DNA of 64,000 bases from Spirometra erinaceieuropaei (GCA_902702965.1 CACRXP010000386.1:76615-140614); one strand, 5' to 3'; counted from the first letter of the stretch, positions 22,461 through 35,095 are shown. Program-made: numbers and translations. The notes: generated by a model from the sequence alone, not told the origin.

Positions 22461-24929
22461 CTGCCACTCATGTGGGACTTGAGTCGCCATCTTTGCGGCA
22501 AAGTCTTACGTTTCTTGGAGGATTAGGTCGCGTGTGGCACGGGTTGACGGGTTGTTTAACTTCCTCGGTCACTGCACCAAATCCAGCCTCCTGTCGACCT
22601 AACGCTGTCTTACCACTGGAGCTATATGGCAGAGGGATGAGAGAGTGCAAATGTGCTGTACAAGAGAAGCGAAATTTATCGCCCTGCGCAAACAATGCCG
22701 TCAGGTACACAAAAGGCGTCATCACTCGTGATTATCCAAACTTCAGTTGTTGGCGTGTTGAGTAAGGCGTGCTCAGTAACGTTCCCCACTTATACTTCGC
22801 TGATTACCTGCGTCTTTTTTATGAGAACTTGTGCCCGCATTTCAGCTGTTGTCTATTTCTTTGCTTTGGTAGACTGACATAAATATCAACGATTCGGTTT
22901 ACATAGGATTTTATGCAGGTCGCTCCAAAGTTTTTCTTCTTTAGTTCCGGCAGCGCACTATGGTTCCCAACCTTCTCCGGCATATGGTGTCTATGGCTGC
23001 ACTAAGACAAATTCGGCCGCTATACCTAACTACAGAGTATATATTTGCATAACCGACAGCGCATTCACGCCCCTGGCGTCACCAAATTTAACGCGTCTGC
23101 GCTTTACAACTTGTTGTAGCAGGTTGTGCACACGACATTTTTCATTTCGGAAAAGGTTGACCTGCGCGTGTTTTCCATGACGAAGTTTGTTTTTTTGGCA
23201 TACGCGAATGGGGCGTCACAGGTTCTAAGTCAGTTTTAAGCTAGCACCTTGGTAGGTGTACGTCTTTGCTGCTTCTGAACTACCTACTCTGACAATAACC
23301 CTAAAAATAAAGGTACAGAAATACTCTCTGCATTTCTCAAAAATTATTCAGCGTTTCGAATTTCGTTCGAGACTTGCGTTAAGCATCAAGTCGTCAAGCT
23401 GAAATTCACAATTTACGACGAAGGCTGCTTCCGCAAAATATTTGGTACGCTTGCGATGCCGCATCATGAATATGCGATCCAAACCTGGAGACTGTGTGCT
23501 CATCAGGATCATGAATATATAAATCGTTTTTTAACATCCATGAGGTTGCTGTTGTTGCTCATATCCTTCTGCAAAGTGTGCAGAGTCGGGAGACCCAATA
23601 AGTAAAATTCCGAGGAGCCCAGCCATGGGAGATACGCGTAACAATCGACATATCTGTCCTCTGAGCAACAGGCGATTGTACGGGAAACTTTGTACAGAAT
23701 TTCCGTATTGCACATGGTTTGGACTGCGCCGTCTAATGTGAAGACTTCTACCGACGCGTCACCACATTCAACCTGTTTTCAAAGAAGAAGAGGGTATGGC
23801 AATCAAGGATGGGAGATCAACTTAAACCACACAGTAATTTCGTTTCATCTAATGTCAGAAGACAGGGAGCTGTAAGGACTATTTAATTCTGCACACAGGA
23901 CAGGTTGCCGTAAGTTGGCTGTTTGCTTGCTACAGAGATAAGCGTCCATTCACGAAGGACGTCAGTCGCGGTGTGCTGTTTTCGCGTAAATGCATATTTG
24001 CGTCAGCAGGAGGGAGTGACTGGTTGAGTGTTGGTCGTGTGACTGGACAGATTAGGGGAGGCATAGGTGGCGCATACTCACACGGGCTCACGGGTATCAA
24101 GCCAGAACGTTCAACGCGTGTGAGATGATGAAAGTTTGTGAGGACAGCCGAGAGTCACTGTAGTTGGACCGGAGATGCTCCGGTTCTAGCCGGCGGGGTG
24201 GTAGTGTGTCAGCAGCTGTCGTGGCCTTCGTTCGACAAAACGGAGCCGGAGAAAATTGGGACCGGAGCGGCTGCTAGGAGGCCTTCCTTCCGCTTCATAT
24301 GAGAGCATGCGAACGCCAAGTATTGAAAGCATTCTGCTTTGAGAAAAATCGAATTTTTCAAGAATTACAAAATTGGAATGAATGTAAATCTCCTGGGTCG
24401 CATTGATTCTGAAAGCTTCCCCGCTCAGCAGTTTTCTATTCTGAATTAATTTGTGGCAAATTACGTCATCAAATATCATACTTGCAGGAAGAATGTCTTC
24501 TTATCCTAAAAAGGTTTATAATTATGGAATGTTAAATAAAAGTTGTTGTATTTATTTATTCGGCATGTTGTCTATCTGCTTAACAATTCTCTTAATGAAG
24601 TACACAATATTATTCACAATCATTTGAAACTATGTCCGCCTAATACTGTACGGAAATAAAGGATTTCCTTTGCATGGAAAGCGAGCGGCCTGCAGTCTGT
24701 TTCTCTTAACGCAAACACAAATGCAGGTTAGTTCCTAAAATATATGAGATTCGTAAACGTTCGTAAAACCACAGCTATCCTTTCTTCGACGAGCCAATTT
24801 GAAGAAAAGGTTATTTGCTACGAAAGCTATTCGGAAAGGGCGTTTTCGCACATATTTTCTTTTCAGTGCATTTTACTTTAAAGAGGCATCGAAAATAATA
24901 GAAAAAAGTTTATACCACACAAGCCGCCG
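22461..24929. other. Repeat debris, one recognisable RT scrap
   Basis: The only coding trace is at 23405-23520: FRKIFGTLAMPHHEYAIQTW resembles the thumb segment FGKTYGAIVRSHLEYAVQAW of family B. The block 23890-24190 loosely resembles 6695-6890 (shared CACACAGG, AGCGTC, TCGCGGTG in order), perhaps an old LTR; this is weak. Nothing else supported. Confidence 0.35.
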
Positions 24930-25998
24930 TTAGAAAACTCGAAGCTGGCCTTTGCTTCCTTTTTCGCATCAACTCTAGCTCCAGTCTTCCGCTCATTGAC
25001 ACTCTCAGTCCGAGAGATCGGTCTTATGCCACGCGCAACTCCTGCATGGTGATTCCGCCGCCTCTTTGTACTACATCTAAGCGCTCCCTCTTCCTTGCTT
25101 CCAAATATGCCTTCCTTTGGAATAATCTTCCGCCTGAAATTAGATTATCGCCTAAGTTACTGGTATTCAAGTCGAAATTACGCAAACATCTTACTCCGGA
25201 AAGCATAAAGGCACTGTTAACGGTCTCATTCCCGAACACTCAGATTCTTGACTTCGAGAAGGGTCCTCCTGGGATTTAGTGGTAGATTAAGTGGTAACTC
25301 TTAATTATATCATTAGAAACCCCTGTTTTGAATTGGTTTCTAAATCCACTGCTATCACTCCTCCCCCATAGCGACAATTTTCGCGGTTTTTGATGTCATC
25401 TCCCGCATTCCGACCTCATGCGGTCTGTCGGCGCTCACGGCTGAACCCTCAGTATTCACTGTCTCCTAGTAGTTCGGTCGTACCTCCCTTCCCCACTGCT
25501 CGGCTGAGCTCGAAGCGTGCTGTGGCCGATCGCATCTGGGTTCCCCTCGTCTGGCCTCTTTGACGCGGCGTACCAATCCGGTCCAGACGATCTCAATTGT
25601 GAATCCCGTATACAATGTCATATGCAAGCCAATCCTATCTGACCCACATTCGTACCCCTCAAGGCTGAGATTTATTGCTACCCCGACGATGACCGACAAC
25701 ATTCCGTTATATACCGCCACCTACAGGCCAGTCCTGCTCAATTTTTTCTGTCATTATTTTTATTGAGGGTTTTTTTCTCCTGTAAAATTAATCCAATCAT
25801 TTTTAACTTTTTGTAAGGAGCTTTTTTTTCACCCCTCAATCATCGTGTTTCTCAATGGACTTCTAATTCAGAAACTATGAATTGCATTTTGTAAAGATTC
25901 GGCCTACCTCGTCTAAAACTCGCATGTAAATTTATTTTAACTTGCTTTGATGGGACCCCGACGATTCTTTAATAAAAATTATCTATCTATCTACTGGA
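24930..25998 (+). mobile_element. Family A 3' end with full 3' UTR
   Basis: Coding tail: GLCFLFRINSS (24952), then AFLWNNLPPEIRLSPKLL (25108) to FEKGPPGI and a stop at 25279. The 700-bp 3' UTR that follows matches, inverted, the region 2330-2900 (GCATCTGGGTTCCC, ACAGGCCAGTCCTG, CTTGCTTTGATGGGACCCCG). It ends in AATAAAAATT and TATC units (25984-25997), a simple-repeat tail of the kind left by target-primed reverse transcription. Confidence 0.8.
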
Positions 25999-26743
25999 CG
26001 TGATTTTTGCAAAATACCGTGAAGAGGTGTGTTAAGAAATCAAAATCATAGTGGTTGAACTATCTTGAAAGTGTGCTGCATGATAACTAATCTTACAACT
26101 CCACTTAAGAAATACTTTCTAATAAAAAACTCATCTAAGTATTTGAACGAGAATCTCATGAGATGTCTAGCGTATCGTAGCTTTCGTATTTATTATGGGT
26201 GCATGAGTAGCATTTCGAAAAAACATTCTAAAGCAACGGTGTAATAGCAAGATAGACGTGATTCGGAATGGAATATGAAAACATCCATTCGTGTTGCACG
26301 ATAGGTCTCAACTTATTTCATCCTATTTTACCAACGCACAATCAAACATCCAATCATATCCAGTAATATCAGTCGATTAGTTTGCCAGCCACTTGCGCAG
26401 TGCGCAGCACATTAGGCTGCCGTGGTAGTGAATTTATGGCATTTTGCGTTCGTGGACTAGCTGCGCAATTGCCAAGTTGTCTGGGCGGCAGGCGTCGACT
26501 GCATGTCCTCAATTTTCATCGTCTCATCCTGGATATCCCGTTGTTCTTGAGGTAACCAAATCAGAAAATTTTCATTGGAATGTTTCCCTAGCATGGAGCA
26601 TCGTGAAAGCAAAGTTAACTCTGCTTGCAATTTCAGTACGCCAAATCGAAATCCAATAGCCTATCCATGACATGACGTTGTGATTAATTTTAACCATACC
26701 AGTGGCATTCTCCTTACATTATCTTTAACAAAATGTTGATAGT
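25999..26743. other. Spacer with a diverged fold-back arm
   Basis: 26090-26150 (GCATGATAACTAATCTTACA, ACTCCACTTAAGAAATACTT) resembles the right arm of the fold-back element at 41 kb, so a decayed copy may lie here. The rest shows nothing I can name. Confidence 0.35.
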
Positions 26744-27370
26744 ATGGGATGCAATGTCGGCTTGGACACTATCACTACACTGCCAGAGGTAAATAATTCC
26801 ATCGCACTTTTTCACTCATCCGCATTTCATAAATCCATAGAGATTAGTCATAAATCGGTGGAAGGCGGTAGCCAGGATATTCACGATGAAGACTCTGCCG
26901 GTATGATTAAACCACAAGGCCGTCTAGTTGATCGCAGTAAATGCATTGTTATAAAGGGCATGCCTGAGTCTGTTTCCGACACTCCAAAGGACAGAATACA
27001 GCATGACATAGAAATATTCCAGGAATATCTCAAATCGATCTTAATAAGAGGCGAGAAAGTCACAGTATTAAAGGCTTTCCGGATGGGCCAGATAAAAGAC
27101 TCAAAGCATGAACCAGACCGACCGAGACCGTTAAAAATTGTCCTTGAGAATAACGAACAAGCGCAGCTAATTTTGAGCAGGAAATCTGCGCTTCAACATG
27201 CCCATCCATCGGTTTTTTTTTTCTGCGGGACTTCTCAGTCGCGGAGCGAGAAAAATGGAGGGGGCTCAAATTGGAAATCCTCAGGCGGTCGAGTCTGGGC
27301 GAGGCAAATCTCCGAATAGTGGACGGAAAAATTATACGCGTCCAGAGGCCATTCCTCTGGAGAAAGCCCA
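26744..27370 (+). pseudogene. ORF1-type RNA-binding domain of family B, frameshifted
   Basis: SKCIVIKGMPESVSDTPKDR (26936) to RPLKIVLENNEQAQLILSRK (27124) is a domain also seen at 16735-17010 in family C. After the ten-T run, another frame continues with FSVAEREKWRGLKLEILRR (27231) and VQRPFLWRKPI (27338). The shared domain ahead of the endonuclease recalls proteins repeatedly found in flatworm retrotransposons; I infer RNA binding from its position and basic character. An indel at the T run disables it. Confidence 0.65.
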
Positions 27371-27496
27371 TAACTCTAACAGCTTAAAAGTGATGGAAAG
27401 CAGTTCATCCCGACCAGCTCAGACCGGCTTTTGCATTCAGTCTCAGGAAATGGATAAACGCCTGTATGCCGGAGTTGCCCGTGCCAAACTGAGATT

Positions 27497-28879
27497 TTGT
27501 ATACCAATGCACAAAGTCTCGTTTCGAAGATCGATGAACTCAAAGCGATAGTATCAGAACGAATTCCCGACGTCATCGCCACAACGGTATCTTGGCTTAA
27601 TGCCGAAATCGCGGATGCTGAGATTTCGATTCCGGGTTACCAGCTCTTTCGTAGAAACCGTCAAAATAGACAAGGCGTGGGGGGGGGGGTAGTCGCATAT
27701 GTAAGGGCAGGAATTTCGGCACTCGAAAGAGTCCACACCCTCTCCCTTGAATATGAATCCGTCTGGACAAAGATAAAGAAGAGCAACGCACAAAATCTAG
27801 AATTCCTGACGATTTACAGACCACCAAACCTTCTGAGTGCAGGTGATGAGTCGCTCCTTGGTTTAGTCAAAGACGTAGCTAGACATCAAGAGGTACTTAT
27901 TGCTGGGGATTTCAACGCACCTGCAATAGAGTGGGAAACTATGGCAGTTAACGATGGGCCAGCCTCTTTAAGAAATAAGCTACCGGACCTCACACTCGAT
28001 CTCCCTCTGGCGCAACATGTGAAGGTACCAACAAGATTTCGAGAGAACCAGAGAGCGAATTGTCTAGACCTAGTTCTCACTAAAGACTTCTCTAATATCG
28101 ACGAAGTGTATTCTAATGCACCTCTCGGGAAAAGTGACCATACTACGCTACGATGGGATTACTCGCTCTTCTCTCAACGCCAGAAGATAACCGAGGGCCA
28201 ACCTAATATATGGAAGGCAGATTTTAACACGATGAAGAACGAATTGCTGTCCGTGAATTGGGACCAATTACTCAGGGGAGATCCGGAGGACGACTGGAGA
28301 TTTTTTAAAACGATTTCACTCGATCTGATTCGACGCTGTTGTCCACCTAAAGTACAAAAAACAACTTGTCGACCTCCTTGGCTAACTAGGGACCTAAATA
28401 GGCAGCTACAGAAGAAAAGTAAAAGATGGAAAATATTCAGGGGAATTGCGTCACCAACGCAATTCGAAGAATTTCGTCGTCAACGAAAGGCAGTCAAGAA
28501 ATGTATCCGTCAGGCACGGAAAGAGTATGAATCCAAAATTATCCGACAGGCTGAACAGAAGCCTAAGATTTTGTTTCACTATCTTAACAGAAGACTGAAA
28601 AATAAGGACCCGGTCGCGGTGCTGAAGGGTGATAATGGTGTAGAGATCATTGAGAACAGCGAGAAAGCCGAACACTTAGGACAGTATTTTGCCTCGGTTT
28701 TTACTATAGAAACAGAGTTTCGCTGTCGCAGTGCCGGCCATGCTCTTGAGACTGTTGGTCCCGTGGTCCATACTCTTCCCGGCAGCTGCCGTGGAAAGGG
28801 AGCTGAAAAACCTCAAAGAAGCAAAGTCCTCGGGTCCGGACAATATTCCGGCCAAATTCTTGAAAGAATTGGCGAATGA
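27497..28879 (+). pseudogene. Endonuclease and linker of family B element (metal-binding Glu lost)
   Basis: 460 open codons. It starts YTNAQSLVSKIDELKAIVSE, the usual beginning of an APE-type endonuclease that nicks the target DNA. The GDFN block (AGDFNAPAIEW, about 27902), LDLVLTKD (about 28067) and SDHTTL (about 28134) are intact. The glutamate normally in TETWL is Val here (TTVSWL, GTA at 27587-27589), which should abolish catalysis. The linker KPKILFHYLNRRLKNKDPVA then leads into the RT, which continues in another frame from about 28740; the last 45 codons of this frame are out-of-frame reading. Confidence 0.8.
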
Positions 28880-30023
28880 ACTCTACAAACCACTGGCACA
28901 CATCTTCCGCTCGTCATTCGAATTAGGGAGACTGCCATCGGAATGGAAGACAGCAAATATCTTTCCGATATACAAGGGCGGGGCTCGCACTTCTGCTTAC
29001 AATTACCGGCCTGTAAGTCAAACCCGTATCTGCTGTAAAATAATGGAGGTCATAGTTAAGAAAGCAACAATGAAGTTCCTGGAGCAGGGCCATTTACTCT
29101 CAGACTTGCAGCACGGCGTTAGACGGAACCGCTAGTGCCTTTCCAGTTTATTACTCTCGACAGAGCAATGGACTCGCGCACTGGACGAGGATGGTAGGGC
29201 CGATGTCATCTGCACAGACTTTAAGAAGGCGTTCGACAGCGTCCCACACAAACGCCTAATCTACAAACTTTCTGCAACTGTGATAAGAGGAAGGCTGCTG
29301 ACATGGATAACGGATTGTCTTAGCGGGAGATCACAAACTGTGTGCGTTGAGGCCTCAAGGTCAACCCCTACCCCCGTTCTAATTGGTGTACCCCAGGGCT
29401 CCGTCTTAGGGCCGTTGCTATTCCTGATTTACATTAACGACTGCGTCGACGACCTGGGATGCAGCGCCATCATGTTTGCTGACGATGTTAAGCTGTGGAG
29501 ACCCATCAGATCTGACGCAGACAGGTACGCGCTTCAAGACAGTCTCAACCGCCTGAACAGCTGGTCAGCTCGTTGGCTCCTTAATTTTAATATGGACAAA
29601 TGTGTGGTCCTGAGGCTCCGCACCAAAAAGACCAGTAAGGAGCACGATTCCTTTCAATACGTCCTTGGTGGTCAGCCCCTTTCAAATGTTGTGGTACAGA
29701 AAGACCTCGGCGTCATAATGACCTCCTCGCTGAAACCATCATCACAGTGTCAAAGGGCAGCCAAAAGTGCGATAAGGATGTTATTTGCGCTGAGGCGGGG
29801 ATTTGTGAAGATCGATAAAGAGCTATTCGGGAAAACCTATGGGGCAATTGTCCGGTCTCACTTAGAGTACGCAGTCCAGGCCTGGCGACCGTGGTTGAAG
29901 AAAGATTATCAACGACTGGAAAGGGTACAGGCGATGACTACGAAGATGGTCAAGAATCTTCAACATTTGCCTTACGAAACCAGGCTGACCGAACTAAATC
30001 TGTTTCCTCTAAATTACAGGTAA
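28731..30023 (+). pseudogene. Reverse transcriptase of family B element, one internal stop
   Basis: One frame from 28731 to 30023 interrupted only by TAG at 29133. It has the whole non-LTR RT order: AKSSGPDNIPAKFLKELA, SEWKTANIFPIYKGG, NYRPVS, FKKAFDSVPHKRL, GVPQGSVLGPLLFLIYINDC, MFADDVKLW (catalytic Asp pair), QKDLGVIMTSSLK, and the thumb KTYGAIVRSHLEYAVQAWRP. TAA at 30021 cuts the tail, which continues after a frameshift to 30357. It is the RT half of an EN-RT polyprotein. Confidence 0.85.
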
Positions 30024-30478
30024 CTGCGCGGCGATCTCATTCAAACCTACAGGATTGTCAGAGGTCATGAGTGTGCCCTAAACTTTAATGAATTCTTTGA
30101 ATTGGCCGGGAGTGATGCGCCTGCGTGGTCATCCCTTCAAACTGCAGAGGAAGCTGGCCCATTCATATGTTCGACGGAACGCCTTCTCTCTCAGGGTCAT
30201 TGGGGCATGGAACGGACTCCCAGATGTAGTGGTTCTTTCCGAAAGTATCGATTCCTTCAAATGTAGACTAGATGCTCATTTGTTGAGAAACTACTGTACA
30301 TACAATAACGATTGTTTTAGCGGCGGCAGTTTGCGCCTGGTTCACACTAACCGCTAATTTTTTAACTTTCCGCATTTGCTGATGTAATTGATGACTTTAT
30401 TTCTGTTTATCGATATGAATAGGGAGCTCAAGGGCGAAAGTCTCATTCCCTTAATAAACTGACTTAAACTGACTTAAT

Positions 30479-32037
30479 CGCGTCGAAGCATTTGACTGAC
30501 GTTCCATAGATCATGTAGTGCATATAAACTTAAAAGGGGATTAATAAGGCCATATAGCCGTCATTTCTTTGGAATGCTCTTCAGCCAAATAGAAACTCTA
30601 AGACAAACTTATCTCGGCTTGTAATTTTATCACACGATTTCGAGTTCCATACGTCCACCCGCGGCATGTGGTCCTTATTATTTGCAATCGTACCAACGAC
30701 TTTCTTCATGCTCACGAGACATGATTCAATTATAACTAAGGTCGCAATTGGCTTATAATTGCAGCACGCCCATTCGTGCTGAATATTCCCTCCGAGACAT
30801 GGCGTTCAAACTAATATAATCATGTTTTTCGCACTGCACTAGCATGTTCTTCATGTGCACTCTTCACGAACAATTAAACAAAGTCCTTCTCATAAACTCC
30901 TATAAGGCAAGCAAATATATTCATTCTACGTGTTATTCCGTGCTCCTCAACTGCGACCCAATTATTTCAGCAGTTCGACTAGATCTGGTAGATGCCATCC
31001 TCATAATACCGTTTTTAAACCTGGTATATGCGCAAAAACGACATATAAATATAAGAACCAGAGCAAAACATTGAGAACTTGTAAGTACTCGCTTAAGTAG
31101 TAATGAGTTTGCAGTTGCATGGGCTGGTGATGCGATACCTAAGTCGCACAGTTATCCAGTGTTAGTTTCAGGATCTTATTTATTAAATTGAACAAACTTC
31201 AACCCAAAGTAGAAGTCCCAAAATCATAAAGGTTAACCGGCATTCGAAACGATAAAGTGGTGTTTTTAGATTTTTTGCGCTGTTCTATGAAGACAATGTC
31301 CTTGCAATGTTGTGAGGCCGTTTTTCGTAGTCCTAGTTCATTAAACTACGAATTCATATATTATTTATTCATATTCTGCTGTTGTTACTAATCTAGTTAT
31401 AACGGAGTGTCACCTTAGGATCCGTTGGCAATTCCAAGATACAATAATCCCCAAGGAGTGGGGAAAGCGAATGACTTTCTATCGGATTTTTCCGGAGCAG
31501 ACAATGCCCCGGGAGTAGTAAAACTAGACACTTTTCAATTGCTTACTGATAACGGCTAAATAAGGGGCCCTATGACTTGGAATACGGCTGGATCGACAGA
31601 AGACAATGCAAGTTAATGTGGCTATCATGCTTTGTGGAAAGTCTTTCACCTTGAATTTGTTTCTAACAGCACCTGCTAGGTAATTATTCTGGAGGCCGTA
31701 CACATCCCAGTTTTCGCGATAATGAACACGATAAATGTTCAGCACAGAGTTTGCACTGAAGTTAGTGCAGAATATTTGTTAAGAAAACTTTTTAGACTCA
31801 ATGTATCCCGTGATACACTAATCATCTGGACAAACTTTTCCTATAGAGGCAATACTTGTTTAGCTAAACACAGGAAAGGTAATTTACACGCGGCAACACG
31901 AAGGATGCGCACTGGATATCGTTGATTATCAGTTATGAGCCGTTTTTGGTTCTAAATTCCCCTGGTTAATGGTTATCCGCTTGCCGATTTTCAGTGATGC
32001 AAACTGTAATTTTAATTCAAGTTCTATTAAAATCTAG
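30479..32037. other. Spacer upstream of the first recognised RGL exon
   Basis: No conserved coding sequence recognised. The promoter and 5' exon(s) of the RGL-like gene could lie here, but vertebrate RGL proteins have a poorly conserved N-terminus ahead of the REM domain, so I could not pick an exon. Confidence 0.3.
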
Positions 32038-32213
32038 CCTTCTCACTACGCAAATGAAGACATTCAGTTATCGGCCGGCACAATCGATGAAATTTTGGAC
32101 GCTTTATCTGAAATAAAATGCGAAGAATTGGCCTTTAACAACATCAGAACTTTGCTTCTTACCTACCATCTTCATTTATCATTAAAGGAGTTACTATCAG
32201 CCATCAACAAGAA
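32038..32213 (+). CDS. RGL: RGL-like exon a: start of REM (RasGEF-N) domain
   Basis: Acceptor AATCTAG before 32038 and donor AA|GTAAAT at 32214. The frame reads AGTIDEILDALSEIKCEELA and NNIRTLLLTYHLHLSLKELL, matching the opening of the REM domain of RalGDS/RGL proteins (AGTLxxLVxxL...FLxTYRxF pattern, from family knowledge). REM packs against and steadies the catalytic domain. The exon ends in phase 2; the next exon supplies the missing base to make Lys. The preceding exon is not identified; phase 0 is assumed at this start. Confidence 0.7.
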
Positions 32214-34721
32214 GTAAATCTATAGAGTCCACGTTACCATCTTTTCTTAAAGGTTTTGGAGTACGTGCTTTGATCAGTGCTTATGGGCCAGCCAAAAGTA
32301 CAGTACTTTCCGGTAAGCCACTTTTTTGCCCGATGTTTTTAAATAGTTGCGCCAATCCATGTTTCGAGTTTCAGTAATTTATAAACCATGCATTCTAAAC
32401 GACCGCAAAAACGGGTTTTTCTTAATATGCATGGCGACTGCTTCAGGTCAACTGTCTGTAACCAGGAAACAATGGTTTCTTTTTTAATGTCCAATAAGCT
32501 GAGAATTAAGTCTGTTGTACGGGTGAGCCGGAGGTCTCCGTAGTGATCACTAACCGTTCTCGCACCACACAAGTATAAATTATGATTTCTAATTATCAGG
32601 TGATTTTAACAGCAGGCCAGTTCTTACTTGTGTTTAGTGAGACAGTATTTTAGGCAATTGTACATTTCACTAACGTGAAGCACATTATTTAAATCTGCCA
32701 AACCACTAATTGATTACAGTTTTGGTATTCACAAACTTTCCGTTTATTTCCTCTGTGAGACGCATACCCTTGGCCGTATAACATGGAAAATTTGGAATCC
32801 ATGAATTGAACTTCAAACTAAGAAACTTATTAATAATAACCCTTCTTTTTCCGAGGATCTGTGAGGTTATTGCAGTCAAGCTTAGTCGTGGAATCATTAG
32901 CGGGAAATAAGAGACGAAATGCTCAAGATGAAACAGAAATCTGGACAAAGGATAACTGCGTCGCCGCGTCAACAGATCGACGGAGTTAGTAACCGGGTAT
33001 AACAGGCAGGATAGAGGTATTTAAGGGCCGTAAATGTAACATTGTACTAAATACGGCGAAACGAAACAGCGAACAATTTAAATACGTGTCAGAGTGATTT
33101 GGACAGACCAAGAATCTAGACAAGAGTACAAAGTACTGAGACGGAGCGGGAATTCTTTTACATAGATAAAAGAACTTCGAGAAGACAAATGTATGCAAAC
33201 CTACGTACAAGGTTAAAGAGATGTGTGGTACTGCCCGCAGACGACCTGTGTCACAGAGAGGCATCCATTAGCTGCTAGGTCTCCTTTCTTTAATCTGCCT
33301 TGGTTTCCCGTGCCACGTACACGGGTTGATGATTTATTATGTGGATGACGCTTGCCTTGCTTGTGAGCTTACGCACAGCTTAAATAGTTAGTAGTGTTGC
33401 CGGCCCGAATATGATGTGCAGCCATATTGGAAGAAAAGATCAGAGCCCATGTCTTCAATTGTATGAAGTATCTTGTACGGTTCGACGAGATCTGCACACA
33501 ACCTTCTCTAAACTAGAGAGACTAGATTGAGTCTTTTGAAGTAAATTCCGTCTGGTGTGCGGCCGAGATTTCTTTTTTTCCGTTGGGCGTTTTGTAAAAC
33601 TTAGTGTCACTAGCGAGGTACGGTGATCAAGTTTGCAATACGTATTTGGGGTGGGATGGAACAATGATTGTTTAGAGATCATGGACACAACCGAAGGTTT
33701 TGGAAAACATTTTAATTGTGGGAACGTTCTCAGCGATTGTTCATTCATGTCGTTGGTATCAACCTTCTCCCTTTTCTGTTGGAACTTTTCTCACATTCCC
33801 TCTCAAGTTTGAGGTATACTTTTGAGTCTCATTTAAGCCTAAGGTTGTGTTTACTTCTGGTCTACATTGTTACGCGCACTTCATCTTGTTTATTTCTGTC
33901 AGCAATTTTCCTGATCTTCTTTTCCCCATGCTTCTTGTTTTTAATATACTATCTCAAACGGTGTAAATGCAAAAATATTTGCAGTTTTACGTTGCGTGAA
34001 TTTCAATTAGTAGGCGTGCATTGTTTTTTCAGAGTCTAATTTTTGCCATTTAGCATAATATGCAATTTCAGTGAGATCGCAACGCGTGGGGGAACATTGT
34101 TCAATAACACAGACTATTATAACATGTTTTGGGCGTTTTAAGGGGCGCTAGGAAGCTGATAGTTCGATATTTGATGGTTTTAAAATGCTTAATTCTGCTA
34201 CTAGGATTGTCGTTCTCTAAGCTGATGGTAGGCCGTTTTTGATCAAATGCAATGCTAGCTTAGATCTACTTCAAACAGTTAGAAGCCTGTGATTCCCCTT
34301 TTTACATCGCTATGTAATGTGGCCTATATATCCATGCGTACGTATATCATATTTCCAAATATGTCATCTTGAGTTCTTTTGTATGTATTTTGCGTTCTGT
34401 CAATTTCCTCTACTGCAAAATAGTTCAAACCTTTCCTACCTGATACTGTTCCTCAACTTGTATGCACCGATTTTCCTGACTCGATATCCCTATTTAATCA
34501 GTATGTGTGATAATGCATTAAAGAAGGCGGGAAAATGTACGTAGAGTGATGTGCTTGAAACTACTAGGGGCGTGACTATTCTTTTATTTTTGTCTGATTT
34601 CTTAAACTAAGATCCCCTACAAGGACTAAAACTTCCGAATTCTCAGGAAACAAATACGTACAGAAATGTTCACTTTTGATAGTCTTTTCTGTGATTCTAA
34701 TCATATCTATCCTACCTACAG
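32214..34721 (+). other. Intron a-b (2.5 kb)
   Basis: GT...AG intron. AT-rich, with no recognised transposon. The hydrophobic open frames near 33716 and 34317 have no conserved motif and are treated as chance. Confidence 0.5.
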
Positions 34722-35095
34722 ATTCCTGAATAAATTGCTGACATGCTGGCTGGATTGTCCTTGTGCAGAAGTCTTCTATTCGCCCCCAGAATTTGGTGAC
34801 CTAAACTACCTCTGCTCTATTGGTTCCCAATGGCTTGAAGTCTTTGCCGATGTCCTGCCTACCAAACACTTAGCAAAAAACTTAACCTCATCCCCAAAAC
34901 GCAAAATTTCATGCGAGCAAATATCGCGCGCAAAGGCTGCTGTCATGTCAATTACTAAGCCTCGACAGGTGGACCTCGCTTACAACTTCGAGAGACTGTG
35001 TCATAAAATTGGCAGTCTGCTCGAGCGATACTGCCTCAGTGCTGGCCTTTTCAGGGAAGTCAGTGCTGAGGGAGCGTGCCCTTCACCCGCTGAAG
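34722..35095 (+). CDS. RGL: RGL-like exon b: rest of REM domain and linker
   Basis: Acceptor CCTACCTACAG before 34722, donor GAAG|GTGAGA at 35096. After the split Lys codon it reads FLNKLLTCWLDCPCAEVFYS then PPEFGDLNYLC, matching the REM ending of RalGDS proteins (I-x-x-x-L-x-x-W-L-D...E-D-F...P-P). The following residues (KISCEQISRAKAAVMSITKP, LLERYCLSAGLFREV) form the linker towards the catalytic domain and are not clearly conserved. Ends in phase 1 (one base), which matches exon c. Confidence 0.82.

Larger units (their letters stand above)
26744..30478 (+). mobile_element. Family B non-LTR retrotransposon, most complete copy
   Basis: Order: ORF1 domain (26744-27370), endonuclease (27497-28190), linker (28190-28720), RT (28731-30023), tail (30024-30357) and 3' UTR ending ATTCCCTTAATAAACTGA. 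Reading-frame damage is limited: a run of ten Ts at 27213-27222 shifts ORF1, one shift lies near 28740, TAG at 29133, TAA at 30021 and one more shift near 30110. RT motifs include NYRPVSQT, FKKAFDSVPHKRLI, PQGSVLGPLLFLIYINDC and MFADDVKLW, all intact at the catalytic Asp pair. In the endonuclease the usual TETWL glutamate is Val (27587). Confidence 0.88.

Noticed and set aside
24186..24479. 97-codon minus-strand frame
   Set aside because: No motif, no conservation with any other element in the window.
31722..31925. Possible upstream exon of the RGL-like gene
   Set aside because: Open frame with a plausible donor, but no acceptor of matching phase and no similarity to RGL N-termini.
33716..34039. 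Hydrophobic plus-strand open frame of 107 codons, membrane protein-like
   Set aside because: Pyrimidine-rich intron sequence; no conserved motif, no splice context.
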